Shown here: piece after piece, positions 1-7,126 of the stretch
Numbering within the stretch: position 1 is the stretch's first letter
Layout: each line of letters opens with the position of its first letter
From: an uncultured Sphingomonas sp.
GTDB lineage: Bacteria; Pseudomonadota; Alphaproteobacteria; Sphingomonadales; Sphingomonadaceae
Length of the DNA stretch: 64,000 bases
Assembly: GCF_913774285.1 (NCBI RefSeq)
Contig: NZ_CAJYHX010000028.1
Location: 248,001 to 312,000 of the forward strand
Direction: 5' to 3'
Translations under genes and position numbers: made by a program
Notes under the pieces: generated by a model
What the model saw: only the letters and a program-made list of their open reading frames with translations
Told to the model about the DNA's origin: nothing
Databases searched by the model: none

Positions 1-515
1 CCCTTCACCATCTCGCCCATCCGCTCCTTGAGCGCATCCAGCCCGCGGCGGCGCACCGCTACGGTGGCGACGACGGGCACGCCGAGCTCGCGCTCCAGCG
101 CTTTCGGATCGAGCTTGAGGCCATCGCGCTCCGCGAGATCGACCATGTTGAGCGCGACGATGATGGGGAGCCCCAGCGCGATCAGCTGGAGGGTAAAGCG
201 GAGATGGTTGTCGAGGTTGGATGCGTCGACCACGGTGAGGATCGCGTCGGGCAGCCGCTCGCCCTGCTGGCGGCCGAGCAGCACGTCGCGCGTCACCTGC
301 TCGTCGGGGCTGCCGGGATCGAGGCTATAGGCGCCGGGCAGGTCGACCAGCTCGATCGGGCGGCCATCGGGCAACGCCATCCGGCCCGAATGGCGCTCGA
401 CCGTGACGCCGGGATAATTGCCGACCTTCTGCCGCGCGCCGGTGAGCGCATTGAACAGCGCGCTCTTGCCGGCATTGGGATTGCCGACCAGCGCAACCAA
501 TGGCGTGGTGTTCAT
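1..515 (-). CDS. feoB: Ferrous iron transporter FeoB, N-terminal part (runs off window)
   Basis: FeoB is the inner-membrane Fe(II) transporter with an N-terminal GTPase domain. Only about 171 residues, the G domain, are present because the gene continues past position 1. The protein opens MNTTPLVALVGNPNAGKS, giving the G1/P-loop within the first 20 residues, followed by a switch region with GNYPGVTVE and a DLPGAYSL G3 motif, all characteristic of FeoB. The ATG overlaps the feoA stop by four bases (ATGA), so the two are translationally coupled. The membrane part cannot be assessed. Confidence 0.93.
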   Translation of the reverse strand, partial: MNTTPLVALVGNPNAGKSALFNALTGARQKVGNYPGVTVERHSGRMALPDGRPIELVDLPGAYSLDPGSPDEQVTRDVLLGRQQGERLPDAILTVVDASNLDNHLRFTLQLIALGLPIIVALNMVDLAERDGLKLDPKALERELGVPVVATVAVRRRGLDALKERMGEMVK

Positions 516-790
516 GCCTGTTTGGCCAGCGGCGTCACATGAATCGCGGCGGCGACATGACGGCGGAGCGCCACGGTCATGCGGCCGATGCGGCAGGCGA
601 GGGGACCACCGAACAGGCCCGAGCGGTGGAGAAGCTCGACTTCCACCCCTTCATCCAGCCCCAGCTCGCGCAGGCGGCGTGCCTCGGGTTCGGCGAGCCG
701 ATCCCATTCGACTCCGGCAACGGTGCCGGGGGCATGGCGATGCAGCTGGGCGAGGCGTACGGGCAAGGGAATCGCGGCGGGGGCGTTCAT
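512..790 (-). CDS. feoA: FeoA, SH3-like partner of FeoB
   Basis: FeoA is a small cytoplasmic SH3-like protein needed for FeoB-dependent ferrous iron uptake. The 92-residue product has the usual size and contains the conserved stretch RRLRELGLDEGVEVELL followed by GGPLACRIG and a C-terminal MTVALRR. I chose the ATG at 790. An in-frame TTG at 808 would place the start inside the Fur-box-like palindrome, which is more likely leader DNA. The stop overlaps the feoB start, so feoAB form one operon, presumably induced when iron is scarce. Confidence 0.9.
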   Translation of the reverse strand: MNAPAAIPLPVRLAQLHRHAPGTVAGVEWDRLAEPEARRLRELGLDEGVEVELLHRSGLFGGPLACRIGRMTVALRRHVAAAIHVTPLAKQA

Positions 791-794
791 GCTG

Positions 795-813
795 CGAGTG
801 ATTATCAATTACC
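795..813 (-). promoter_or_regulatory. Fur-box-like palindrome upstream of feoA
   Basis: The 9-bp core TGATAATCA (799-807) is identical to the centre of the classical Fur box and lies just upstream of the feoA ATG at 790. Flanking bases match the 19-bp consensus only partly. Fur control of feoAB is well known, but use in this organism is inferred. Confidence 0.5.
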
Positions 814-909
814 CACGCGCTTGGCTAGGCCTTGAACGACATGCGGACAGGCCCGACATCGGGGGCAGGGCGCGGCGTGCGGTGTCTCGCCACCGCGCCC
901 TGTGCGTCC

Positions 910-1020
910 TTATTGATAGCCGCCTTCTTCCTCGCGTTCCTCGGCGGCGTCCTTCTGCGCCTCTTCCATCGCTTCGGCTTCGTCGTCCTGCGGCTTCTGC
1001 TGTTCGGGATCTTGAGTCAT
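910..1020 (-). CDS. Acidic 36-residue microprotein
   Basis: This reading frame encodes a 36-residue peptide starting MTQDPEQQKP and ending EEEGGYQ. It is extremely rich in Glu, Gln and Asp and has no predicted membrane segment. Support for a real gene is the strong Shine-Dalgarno AGGAGG a few bases before the ATG, in the gap between the DUF72 gene and feoA on the same strand. I do not recognise a named family and assign no function. It is likely disordered. Confidence 0.6.
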   Translation of the reverse strand: MTQDPEQQKPQDDEAEAMEEAQKDAAEEREEEGGYQ

Positions 1021-1076
1021 GCTGGCCTCCTGGGTTGCCGGGACTCAACGAAGCGCCGCCGCAAAGGGTTCGAGGT

Positions 1077-1880
1077 TCAGCCGAGGCGGCGGATGAACGC
1101 TTGGGCACCTGCCGGAGCCCGTACCTTGCCGCCATGGATGAAGAAGACGAAGGTCTCGCGGGGCTGCACCGGCGCGGGCTCGGGCGCGAAGGTCGGCACC
1201 CCCTCGGGCTGGCCGCCCGCCGCCCAGATCTTGGCCGCGTCCACCCAGCGCGGCAACTCGGCCTCGGGGTAGCAGAAGGGGTTGTCGTCCTCGCCCGCCT
1301 CCAGCCGGGCATAAACGAAGTCGCCGCTCACGTCGGCGATCGCCGGATATTGCGGCGAATCGGCGAAGACGATTGCCACGCCCGCCGCACGGCACAGCGC
1401 GACGAATTCGGGCGTGTGAAAGCTGTCGTGCCGCACCTGCACCGCGTGGCGCAGCGTCACGCCGTCCTGCTCGGCGGGAAGCAGCTTGAGGAACGCGCCG
1501 AAATCCTCGGCATCGAACTTCTTGGTCGCCATGAACTGCCAGAAGATCGGGCCGAGCTTGTCGCCCAGTTCGGTCAGCCCCTGCCCGCAGAAGCGCGCGA
1601 TCGATTCGCCCGCCTCGGCCAGCACCTTGCGGTTGGTGACGAAGCGCGAGCCCTTCACCGTGTAGACAAAGCCCTCCGGCGCCGCCGCGGCCCAGCCCGC
1701 GAAGCTCGCCGGCTTGAAGGTGGAATAATAGGTGCCGTTGATCTCGATCGCGGTGAGCGCCTTCGCGGCATATTCCAGCTCGCGCTTCTGCGGCAGCTTG
1801 TCCGGATAGAAGGTGCCGCGCCACGGCTCGAAGGTCCAGCCGCCGATGCCGACGCGGATGGGGGCAGGGGTGGCGGACAT
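1077..1880 (-). CDS. DUF72 (YecE-like) family protein
   Basis: The 267-residue protein begins MSATPAPIRVGIGGWTFEPW. The RVGIGGW strand, an EINGTYYS motif near residue 47, and later FVYTVKGSRFVTN, LRHAVQVRHDSF and a C-terminal FFIHGG segment match the TIM-barrel-like DUF72 family. No biochemical role is established for the family, so none is given. A TAGGAGAA ribosome-binding site precedes the ATG. It is divergent from the FadR-type regulator with a 63-bp gap, so the two may share control sequences. Confidence 0.88.
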   Translation of the reverse strand: MSATPAPIRVGIGGWTFEPWRGTFYPDKLPQKRELEYAAKALTAIEINGTYYSTFKPASFAGWAAAAPEGFVYTVKGSRFVTNRKVLAEAGESIARFCGQGLTELGDKLGPIFWQFMATKKFDAEDFGAFLKLLPAEQDGVTLRHAVQVRHDSFHTPEFVALCRAAGVAIVFADSPQYPAIADVSGDFVYARLEAGEDDNPFCYPEAELPRWVDAAKIWAAGGQPEGVPTFAPEPAPVQPRETFVFFIHGGKVRAPAGAQAFIRRLG

Positions 1881-1943
1881 CGGCTTCTCCTAAGACCATG
1901 GCACGACTCGCCATTTCCAATCGGCTTAGTATCGTGGCGCATC

Positions 1944-2636
1944 ATGCTGCGAAACCACGCACCCGCCGACCAGCGCCTCGCCGACCAGGCCTATTCGCGC
2001 ATCGTCGAAATCATCCTGGGCGGGCTCAACGTCGGCGATCGGCTCCCAGCCGAATCGCGACTGGCGGAAAGCTTCGGCATGTCGCGCACCGTGGTGCGCG
2101 AGGCGCTGGTGCGGCTGGCGGCCGACGGCATCACCGAAGCGCGCCGCGGGGCGGGCTCCTATGTGATGCGCCGGCCGTCGCTGCGACTGGGCGCGCACAT
2201 GGCGTTCGACGAGCTTTCGGCGACGCTCGGCACCTATGAAGTGCGATTCGCGCTCGAATCGGAAGCGGCGCGCCTGGCGGCGCGCCGGCGCTCACCCGAG
2301 CAGCTGGCAGAGATCGAATCGGCGTTGGCCGATCTGCGCAGGGCGTTGCTCTCCAGCGACCCCGCGCATGACGAGGATTGGCGGCTGCACCGGGCGATCT
2401 TTCGCGCCACCTCGAATCCCGCCTTCGAGAAGGCGTTCGAGCATCTCCACGAGGAAACGATGCGAATCATGCGTGCCGGTGTCGATATCGCCCGGCTGCG
2501 CGAAGCCGAGCCGATCGCGGCGATGGTGCGCGAACATGCGACGATCGTCGAGGCGATCCGCGCACAGGATGCGGACGGCGCGGCGCTCGCGATGCGATGG
2601 CATTTGTCGGAGGGGAGAAAACGGCTGATGCCGTGA
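1944..2636 (+). CDS. FadR-subfamily GntR transcriptional regulator
   Basis: A 230-residue regulator with an N-terminal winged helix: RLADQAYSRIVEIILGG, then GDRLPAESRLAESFGMSRTV and the recognition-helix sequence VVREALVRLAADG within the first 70 residues. A helical FCD ligand-binding domain follows from about residue 85, with the metal/ligand-type residues seen in RLHRAIFRATSNP and REHATIVEAI. Such proteins usually repress sugar-acid or organic-acid genes, but the ligand cannot be deduced. The neighbouring divergent DUF72 gene and the regulator itself are the nearest possible targets. The reading frame is open far upstream, but the regulator starts at the ATG at 1944. Confidence 0.88.
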   Translation: MLRNHAPADQRLADQAYSRIVEIILGGLNVGDRLPAESRLAESFGMSRTVVREALVRLAADGITEARRGAGSYVMRRPSLRLGAHMAFDELSATLGTYEVRFALESEAARLAARRRSPEQLAEIESALADLRRALLSSDPAHDEDWRLHRAIFRATSNPAFEKAFEHLHEETMRIMRAGVDIARLREAEPIAAMVREHATIVEAIRAQDADGAALAMRWHLSEGRKRLMP

Positions 2637-2665
2637 GATCGACAGTGCAGTCGCTGGTTGGCGAC

Positions 2666-2740
2666 TGGAGCGGGCGAAGGGATTCGAACCCTCGACCCCA
2701 ACCTTGGCAAGGTTGTGCTCTACCCCTGAGCTACGCCCGC
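2666..2740 (-). tRNA. tRNA-Gly (GCC anticodon)
   Basis: The minus strand reads as a complete cloverleaf: acceptor GCGGGCG paired with CGCCCGC, D-arm TAGCTCAGGGGTAGAGC, anticodon loop CTTGCCAAG with anticodon GCC, and T-arm GAGGGTTCGAATCCC. The 3' CCA is encoded (2666-2668). The length with CCA is 75 nt. It stands alone between the GntR gene and the thioredoxin gene. Confidence 0.97.
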
Positions 2741-2944
2741 TCTGGCGTCGTGGCCGGGAGCGTTTCGAAGCGCTCTCGGCGGGTGAGGCGGGCCAACTAA
2801 CAGCGGGTTTCAGAGTGCGCAACCCCCCTTTTGCACTTTTTGGAAAAGACTTGGCGGTTCGGCCCCGAACGCCCAAATAGGAGCCGACCCGCCCACGCGC
2901 CCGTCCGAGGCGCCGGCACCCGCAGTTCGCTGAAGGAGCGCATT

Positions 2945-3856
2945 TTGGCCACGCTTGGTTTGAGCCCCGCCGACAAACAGGCGGTCGACGCCTTCCGCAA
3001 GGACGTCGTCGAGCCGTCGATGTCGAAGCTCGTCATCATCGATTTTTGGGCGGAATGGTGCGGGCCGTGCAAGGCGCTGGGCCCGGTGATCGAGAAGGTC
3101 ACCGACGAATATGCCGCCAAGGGCGTGATGCTGGCCAAGATCGACGTCGACAAGAACAACTTCATCGCCAGCCAATTCCAGGTCCGCTCGATCCCGACGG
3201 TCTATGCGATGTTCCAGGGCCAGCTGGTCGCCGACCTGACCAGCGCGCGCACCGAATCGCAGCTGCGCACGATGCTCGACCAGATTCTCCGCCAGCTGCC
3301 GATCAGCGGCGAGGAAGCGGATGTCGAAGCCGAGCTCGAGCCGCTGATCGCGATGGGCGAGCAGGTGCTGGCCGACGGCGATGCCGAGCGCGCGCTCGCG
3401 ATTTTCGATCAGATCGCCGAAATGGCACCCGATCACGCCGTGGTCGCCGCCGGTCGCGTCCGGGCGCTGACCGCGCTGGGCCGCCACGACGAAGCGCAGG
3501 CGGCGCTTGATGCGATCCAGGGCGATGCCGCCAAGGCCCCCGAAGTCGAGCGCGCCCGCGCCGCGCTGAGCCTCGCCCGCGAAGCCCAGCCGGTCGGCGA
3601 TCTCGCCGGGCTCGCCGCGCGGGCGGCGGCGAATCCCGAGGACATGGACGTTCGCTACGAGCTCGCCGGCGGCCAGATGGCGGCAGGCGACCGCGAGGGC
3701 GCGGCCGAGACCCTGCTCGCCATGGTCCGCGATGATCGCGCCTGGAACGAAGGTGCCGCGCGCCAGCGGCTGCTCAAGCTGTTCGAGGTCGTGGGTCTCG
3801 AAGACCCCTGGGTCGCCGCCCAGCGTCGCAAGCTGTCGCAGATCCTGTTCGGATGA
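2945..3856 (+). CDS. Thioredoxin-domain protein with C-terminal TPR-like helices (YbbN/CnoX type)
   Basis: The first ~115 residues are a thioredoxin fold with the active site WAEWCGPCK (cysteines near 39 and 42) and the cis-proline loop RSIPTVYAM. The remaining ~185 residues are helical repeats, as in YbbN/CnoX, a chaperone-redox protein that holds unfolding clients. I chose a TTG start at 2945 because AAGGAGCGC lies directly upstream. The frame is open further upstream, but that stretch looks non-coding. With this start the protein has 303 residues. Its stop overlaps the LON-domain gene by four bases, indicating an operon. Confidence 0.85.
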   Translation: MATLGLSPADKQAVDAFRKDVVEPSMSKLVIIDFWAEWCGPCKALGPVIEKVTDEYAAKGVMLAKIDVDKNNFIASQFQVRSIPTVYAMFQGQLVADLTSARTESQLRTMLDQILRQLPISGEEADVEAELEPLIAMGEQVLADGDAERALAIFDQIAEMAPDHAVVAAGRVRALTALGRHDEAQAALDAIQGDAAKAPEVERARAALSLAREAQPVGDLAGLAARAAANPEDMDVRYELAGGQMAAGDREGAAETLLAMVRDDRAWNEGAARQRLLKLFEVVGLEDPWVAAQRRKLSQILFG

Positions 3857-4461
3857 AGACGACGCGGCTCTCGGTGTTTCCGCTGGCGGGTGCGCTGCTG
3901 TTCCCACGCATGCACCTGCCGCTCCACATCTTCGAGCCGCGCTACCGCGCGATGGTCTCCGAGGCGCTCGCGCGCGACCGGCGGATCGGCATGGTCCAGC
4001 CGCGCGATGACAAGGATCCGCCGACCCTGTTCGATGTCGGCTGCGTCGGCCGGATCGCCGATGTCGAAGCCCTCGACGACGGGCGCTTCAACATCGTGCT
4101 GGAGGGACTGAGCCGCTTCACCATCGTCCGCGAACTGGAGGTGAGCACCCCGTTCCGCCAGGTCGAGGCGGCGCTGGAAGTGGCGGGCGACTCCGAATCG
4201 CTGTCGCTCGCCGGCCGCGCCTCGATCGAGATGGAGTCGCGCCGCTTCGCCGATGGCCTCGGCTATATGGTCGATTGGGAAGCGGTGACCCGGCTCGACG
4301 ACGAATCGCTGGTCAACGGCATCGCCCAGATCGCGCCGTTCGACGCTGCGTCGAAGCAGGCGCTGCTCGAAGCCCCCCGGCTGGAGGACCGCGCCGAGCT
4401 GATCGTCCAGCTGATGCAGTTCTTCGGCCGCCACGGCGAGGACAGCGCGACGCTGCAATGA
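3853..4461 (+). CDS. LON substrate-binding-domain protein (no protease domain)
   Basis: The 202-residue protein opens with LSVFPLAGALLFPRMHLPLHIFEPRYRAM, the hallmark of the LON N-terminal (substrate-binding) domain. There is no AAA module or Ser-Lys protease domain, so this is a stand-alone LON-domain protein like many in alphaproteobacteria. Its role is unproven, with substrate or adaptor binding inferred from the domain. It overlaps the thioredoxin-TPR stop (ATGA). The coupling to a chaperone-like protein suggests a protein quality-control unit. Confidence 0.87.
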   Translation: MKTTRLSVFPLAGALLFPRMHLPLHIFEPRYRAMVSEALARDRRIGMVQPRDDKDPPTLFDVGCVGRIADVEALDDGRFNIVLEGLSRFTIVRELEVSTPFRQVEAALEVAGDSESLSLAGRASIEMESRRFADGLGYMVDWEAVTRLDDESLVNGIAQIAPFDAASKQALLEAPRLEDRAELIVQLMQFFGRHGEDSATLQ

Positions 4462-4462
4462 T

Positions 4463-4481
4463 CTGCCCGTTTTTCGGGCAG
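4463..4481 (+). other. Small perfect hairpin after the LON-domain gene
   Basis: A perfect 7-bp inverted repeat (CTGCCCG, five-T loop, CGGGCAG) follows the stop codon at once. There is no downstream U-run, so it is at best a weak or Rho-assisted terminator, or a 3'-end stabiliser. Confidence 0.4.
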
Positions 4482-4554
4482 TCGCGCGTCGCAAAATTCA
4501 CCAGTTCGTAATATTTGGCGGCACGAAACGCACATCCCCTCTGTGCGTTCCATT

Positions 4555-4570
4555 TGGCACGCCCCTTGCG
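4555..4570 (+). promoter_or_regulatory. Sigma-54 promoter of glnK-amtB
   Basis: TGGCAC, five bases, then TTGC matches the -24/-12 sigma-54 (RpoN) consensus exactly, including the invariant GG and GC. The spacing to the glnK ATG at 4607 leaves a leader of about 26 nt. It implies NtrC-type activation under nitrogen limitation. Confidence 0.85.
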
Positions 4571-4606
4571 AAGTTGTTCCCCGGGACAACCGCCAGAGGG
4601 GGCGAC

Positions 4607-4945
4607 ATGAAGCTCATCATCGCCATCATCAAACCCTTCAAGCTCGACGAGGTGCGCGAGGCGCTCACCACCGTCGGGGTGACGGGCATGACCGTTACCG
4701 AAGTGAAGGGGTTCGGCCGCCAGAAGGGCCAGACCGAGATCTATCGCGGCGCCGAGTACAGCACGAACATGGTGCCGAAGATCAAGATCGAGGTCGCCGT
4801 GGGCAGCGATCTTGCCGACCGCGCCGTGGAGGCGATCCAGGCGGCGGCGAGCACCGGCGCGATCGGCGACGGCAAGATCTTCGTCCTCGACATGGGCCAG
4901 GCCGTGCGCATCCGCACCGGCGAGACCGACGAGACGGCGCTGTGA
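4607..4945 (+). CDS. glnK: Nitrogen regulatory P-II protein GlnK
   Basis: The 112-residue protein has the full P-II fold: MKLIIAIIKPFKLDEVREAL at the N-terminus, the T-loop with the uridylylation tyrosine at residue 51 (YRGAEY), and the C-terminal GKIFVLDM. P-II proteins sense 2-oxoglutarate and ATP/ADP and, when glutamine is high, bind and close AmtB. The ATG at 4607 follows AGAGGGGGCGAC; an in-frame ATG 33 bases upstream is less well placed. It lies 14 bases before amtB, behind the sigma-54 promoter, which is the classic glnK-amtB arrangement. Confidence 0.96.
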   Translation: MKLIIAIIKPFKLDEVREALTTVGVTGMTVTEVKGFGRQKGQTEIYRGAEYSTNMVPKIKIEVAVGSDLADRAVEAIQAAASTGAIGDGKIFVLDMGQAVRIRTGETDETAL

Positions 4946-4959
4946 GCAAGGGGGTAGCA

Positions 4960-6387
4960 ATGAAGCAAGGATGGAAGACCGCCGGGCTCGCGCTCGGCGC
5001 GGCCGCGGTCGTCGCGGCGATGCCCGCCTGGGCACAGACACCGGCACTGATCAAGGCGCCCAGCGCCGTCCAGCAGGCAGCGATGGTGAACAAGGGCGAC
5101 ACCGCCTGGATGCTGATCTCCTCGGCACTGGTGCTGATGATGTCGGTGCCGGCGCTGGCGCTGTTCTATGGCGGCCTGGTCCGCACCAAGAACATGCTCT
5201 CGGTGCTGATGCAGGTGTTCATGATCGTCTCGGTCGCCTCGCTGGTGTGGGTCAGCTGGGGCTATTCGATCGCGTTCACCAGCGGCGGCGAGAACCACTT
5301 CTTCGGCGGCCTGTCCAAGGCGTTCCTGGTCGGCGTGAGCGCGAGCACCTATGCCGCGACCTTCTCGAACAACGTCTATATTCCCGAATTCGCCTTCGTC
5401 TGCTTCCAGATGACCTTCGCCTGCATCACGCCGGCGCTGATCGTCGGTGCCTTTGCCGAGCGGGTGAAGTTCACCCCGCTGATCATCTTCACCGTGCTGT
5501 GGATGACGCTGGCCTATTTCCCGATCGCGCACATGGTCTGGTACTGGGCGGGTCCGGACTTCCTGGTCGACACGCCGACCGACTATGGCTTCCTGTGGGG
5601 CAAGGGCGCGCTCGATTTCGCGGGCGGTACCGTGGTCCACATCAATGCGGGTATCGCCGGCCTGGTCGGCTGCCTCGTGATCGGCAAGCGCGTGGGCTTC
5701 AAGAGCGAGCCGATGCCGCCGCACTCGCTGACCATGACCATGATCGGCGCCTCGCTGCTATGGGTGGGCTGGTTCGGCTTCAACGCCGGTTCCAACCTCG
5801 AATCGAACGGTGTGACTGCGGTCGCCTTCATCAACACCTTCGTCGCCACCGCCGCTGCCGCGGTGAGCTGGGCGGTGATCGAGCAGGTCGTGCACAAGAA
5901 GCCGTCGCTGCTGGGCGGCGTGACCGGTGCGGTCGCCGGCCTCGTCGCGATCACCCCGGCCTCGGGCTATGCCGCGCCGATGACCTCGATCGTGCTCGGC
6001 CTGGTCGTCTCGCCGATCTGCTTCTTCTTCGTCACCACGGTGAAGAACAAGCTCAAGTATGACGACTCGCTCGACGTGTTCGGCGTGCATTGCGTCGGCG
6101 GCATCATCGGCGCGCTCGGCACCGCGATCGTCGCCAACCCGGCGCTCGGCGGGCAGGGCATCATCGACTACACCAAGTTCCCGGCGGTCGCGGCACCCAG
6201 CTACGACACGGCGGCGCAGCTGCTGATCCAGGCCGAAGCGGTGGGCATCACCCTCTTCTGGTCGGGCCTGGTCTCGGCGATCCTGTTCTACGGCCTGAAG
6301 CTCACCATCGGCATCCGTCCTTCCAAGGAAGTGGAAGTCGAAGGGCTCGACATCAACGAGCATGGCGAGCGCGCCTACAACTACTGA
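4960..6387 (+). CDS. amtB: Ammonium transporter AmtB
   Basis: A 475-residue inner-membrane ammonium channel. It has a cleavable signal peptide (first ~25 residues, ending PAWAQ), as in many proteobacterial Amt proteins, followed by about eleven hydrophobic segments. Family signatures are ALALFYGGLVRTKN, the pore-lining DFAGGTVVHINAG with the first conserved histidine, and FGVHCVGGIIGALGTA with the second. The C-terminal tail DINEHGERAYNY is the part that responds to GlnK docking. Co-transcribed with glnK; the transcript ends at the strong terminator at 6454. Confidence 0.96.
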   Translation: MKQGWKTAGLALGAAAVVAAMPAWAQTPALIKAPSAVQQAAMVNKGDTAWMLISSALVLMMSVPALALFYGGLVRTKNMLSVLMQVFMIVSVASLVWVSWGYSIAFTSGGENHFFGGLSKAFLVGVSASTYAATFSNNVYIPEFAFVCFQMTFACITPALIVGAFAERVKFTPLIIFTVLWMTLAYFPIAHMVWYWAGPDFLVDTPTDYGFLWGKGALDFAGGTVVHINAGIAGLVGCLVIGKRVGFKSEPMPPHSLTMTMIGASLLWVGWFGFNAGSNLESNGVTAVAFINTFVATAAAAVSWAVIEQVVHKKPSLLGGVTGAVAGLVAITPASGYAAPMTSIVLGLVVSPICFFFVTTVKNKLKYDDSLDVFGVHCVGGIIGALGTAIVANPALGGQGIIDYTKFPAVAAPSYDTAAQLLIQAEAVGITLFWSGLVSAILFYGLKLTIGIRPSKEVEVEGLDINEHGERAYNY

Positions 6388-6453
6388 CAAGTTCGGGCGC
6401 CGCGGGATCCTCTCCTGCCGCGGCGCCCCACCGAGGTTCCTCCTGCGGACGAC

Positions 6454-6486
6454 TGGGCTGGTGGGCAACCACCAGCCCATTTTTTG
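6454..6486 (+). terminator. Intrinsic terminator of glnK-amtB
   Basis: A perfect 11-bp stem (TGGGCTGGTGG / CCACCAGCCCA) with a GCAA tetraloop is followed at once by six T residues. It is a strong Rho-independent terminator 66 bp after the amtB stop. Confidence 0.93.
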
Positions 6487-6528
6487 TGCCTTTGGGGTTG
6501 AGCGAGGTCCGCCGCTCGAAGCAGGCGT

Positions 6529-6621
6529 TCCCCTCCCGCTTGCGGGAGGGGCTAGGGGAGGGGCTGGAGCGTCATAGGCGCTACTTCCTCCCCCGACCCC
6601 TCCCGCAAGCGGGAGGGGAGC
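6529..6621. repeat. REP-like inverted-repeat pair (CCCTCCCGC...GCGGGAGGG)
   Basis: Two copies of a self-complementary block, CCCCTCCCGCTTGCGGGAGGGG and its near mirror with GCAAGC in the middle, lie at 6529-6551 and 6596-6618 around a central GGGGAGGGG tract. The arrangement is that of a paired REP/BIME-type element between convergent genes. A related single hairpin occurs at 31996. Confidence 0.75.
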
Positions 6622-6636
6622 GATAGAGTGGAAGAC

Positions 6637-7062
6637 TTACTTCCCCGCCAGTTGCTCCAGCGCCGGGCGGATGCCGGAAAGGTCGTACCCCGCGCCTGCA
6701 CCCTTTTCGACCAGTTCGTCCGGCTCGCCACCCTTGTACGCCGTGGCGAGCGCCCAGAGGTTGCACGAGCGGGTGCCCGAGCGGCAATAGGCCAGCACCG
6801 GTCCCTGAACCGAGCCCAGCGCCTCGGCCATCGCCTCGACCTGCGCCATCGAGAAGCCGCCCGGCGTCACCGGGATCTCGGTATAGCCCAGCCCCGCCGC
6901 CTCGGCCGCCTCGGCAATCTGCGCACCCGTCGGCTGGCCGAACTCCTCGCCCTCGGGGCGGTTGTTGATGATGTGCACGAACCCGGCCGCGGCGAGCGCC
7001 GGCACGTCCTCGGGACGGATCTGCGGGGCCACCGAGATGCGGTCGTCGATCTTGTTGGGCAT
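6637..7062 (-). CDS. DUF442 / TIGR01244-type phosphatase-like (sulfur transferase) protein
   Basis: The 141-residue cytoplasmic protein has the N-terminal MPNKIDDRISVAPQIRPEDV, the IINNRPEGEE segment, and the loop AYCRSGTRS. That loop is a C-x5-R protein-tyrosine-phosphatase-like signature and places it in the DUF442 family often named beta-lactamase-hydrolase-like or sulfur transferase. The predicted nucleophile is the cysteine of CRSGTRS. The in vivo substrate is not known, though sulfide metabolism is proposed for relatives. AGAAGGACC is the ribosome-binding site. A REP element separates it from amtB. Confidence 0.83.
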   Translation of the reverse strand: MPNKIDDRISVAPQIRPEDVPALAAAGFVHIINNRPEGEEFGQPTGAQIAEAAEAAGLGYTEIPVTPGGFSMAQVEAMAEALGSVQGPVLAYCRSGTRSCNLWALATAYKGGEPDELVEKGAGAGYDLSGIRPALEQLAGK

Positions 7063-7126
7063 GGCAGGTCCTTCTTCTGATTCCAGCGCGAGGCTGTAGC
7101 GCGCCCGCCAAGCGGGCGGAAGCCGA

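Noticed and set aside
579..2636. A 685-codon open frame covering the DUF72 region
   Set aside because: Only its last 230 codons match a protein (the FadR regulator). The rest is antisense to the DUF72 and feoA genes, a consequence of high GC.
4527..4549. NtrC-binding site before glnK
   Set aside because: The inverted repeat AACGCAC/GTGCGTT has a 9-bp spacer, not the 7-bp TGCAC-N7-GTGCA of NtrC, and it is too close to the -24 element. Kept only as an unexplained palindrome.
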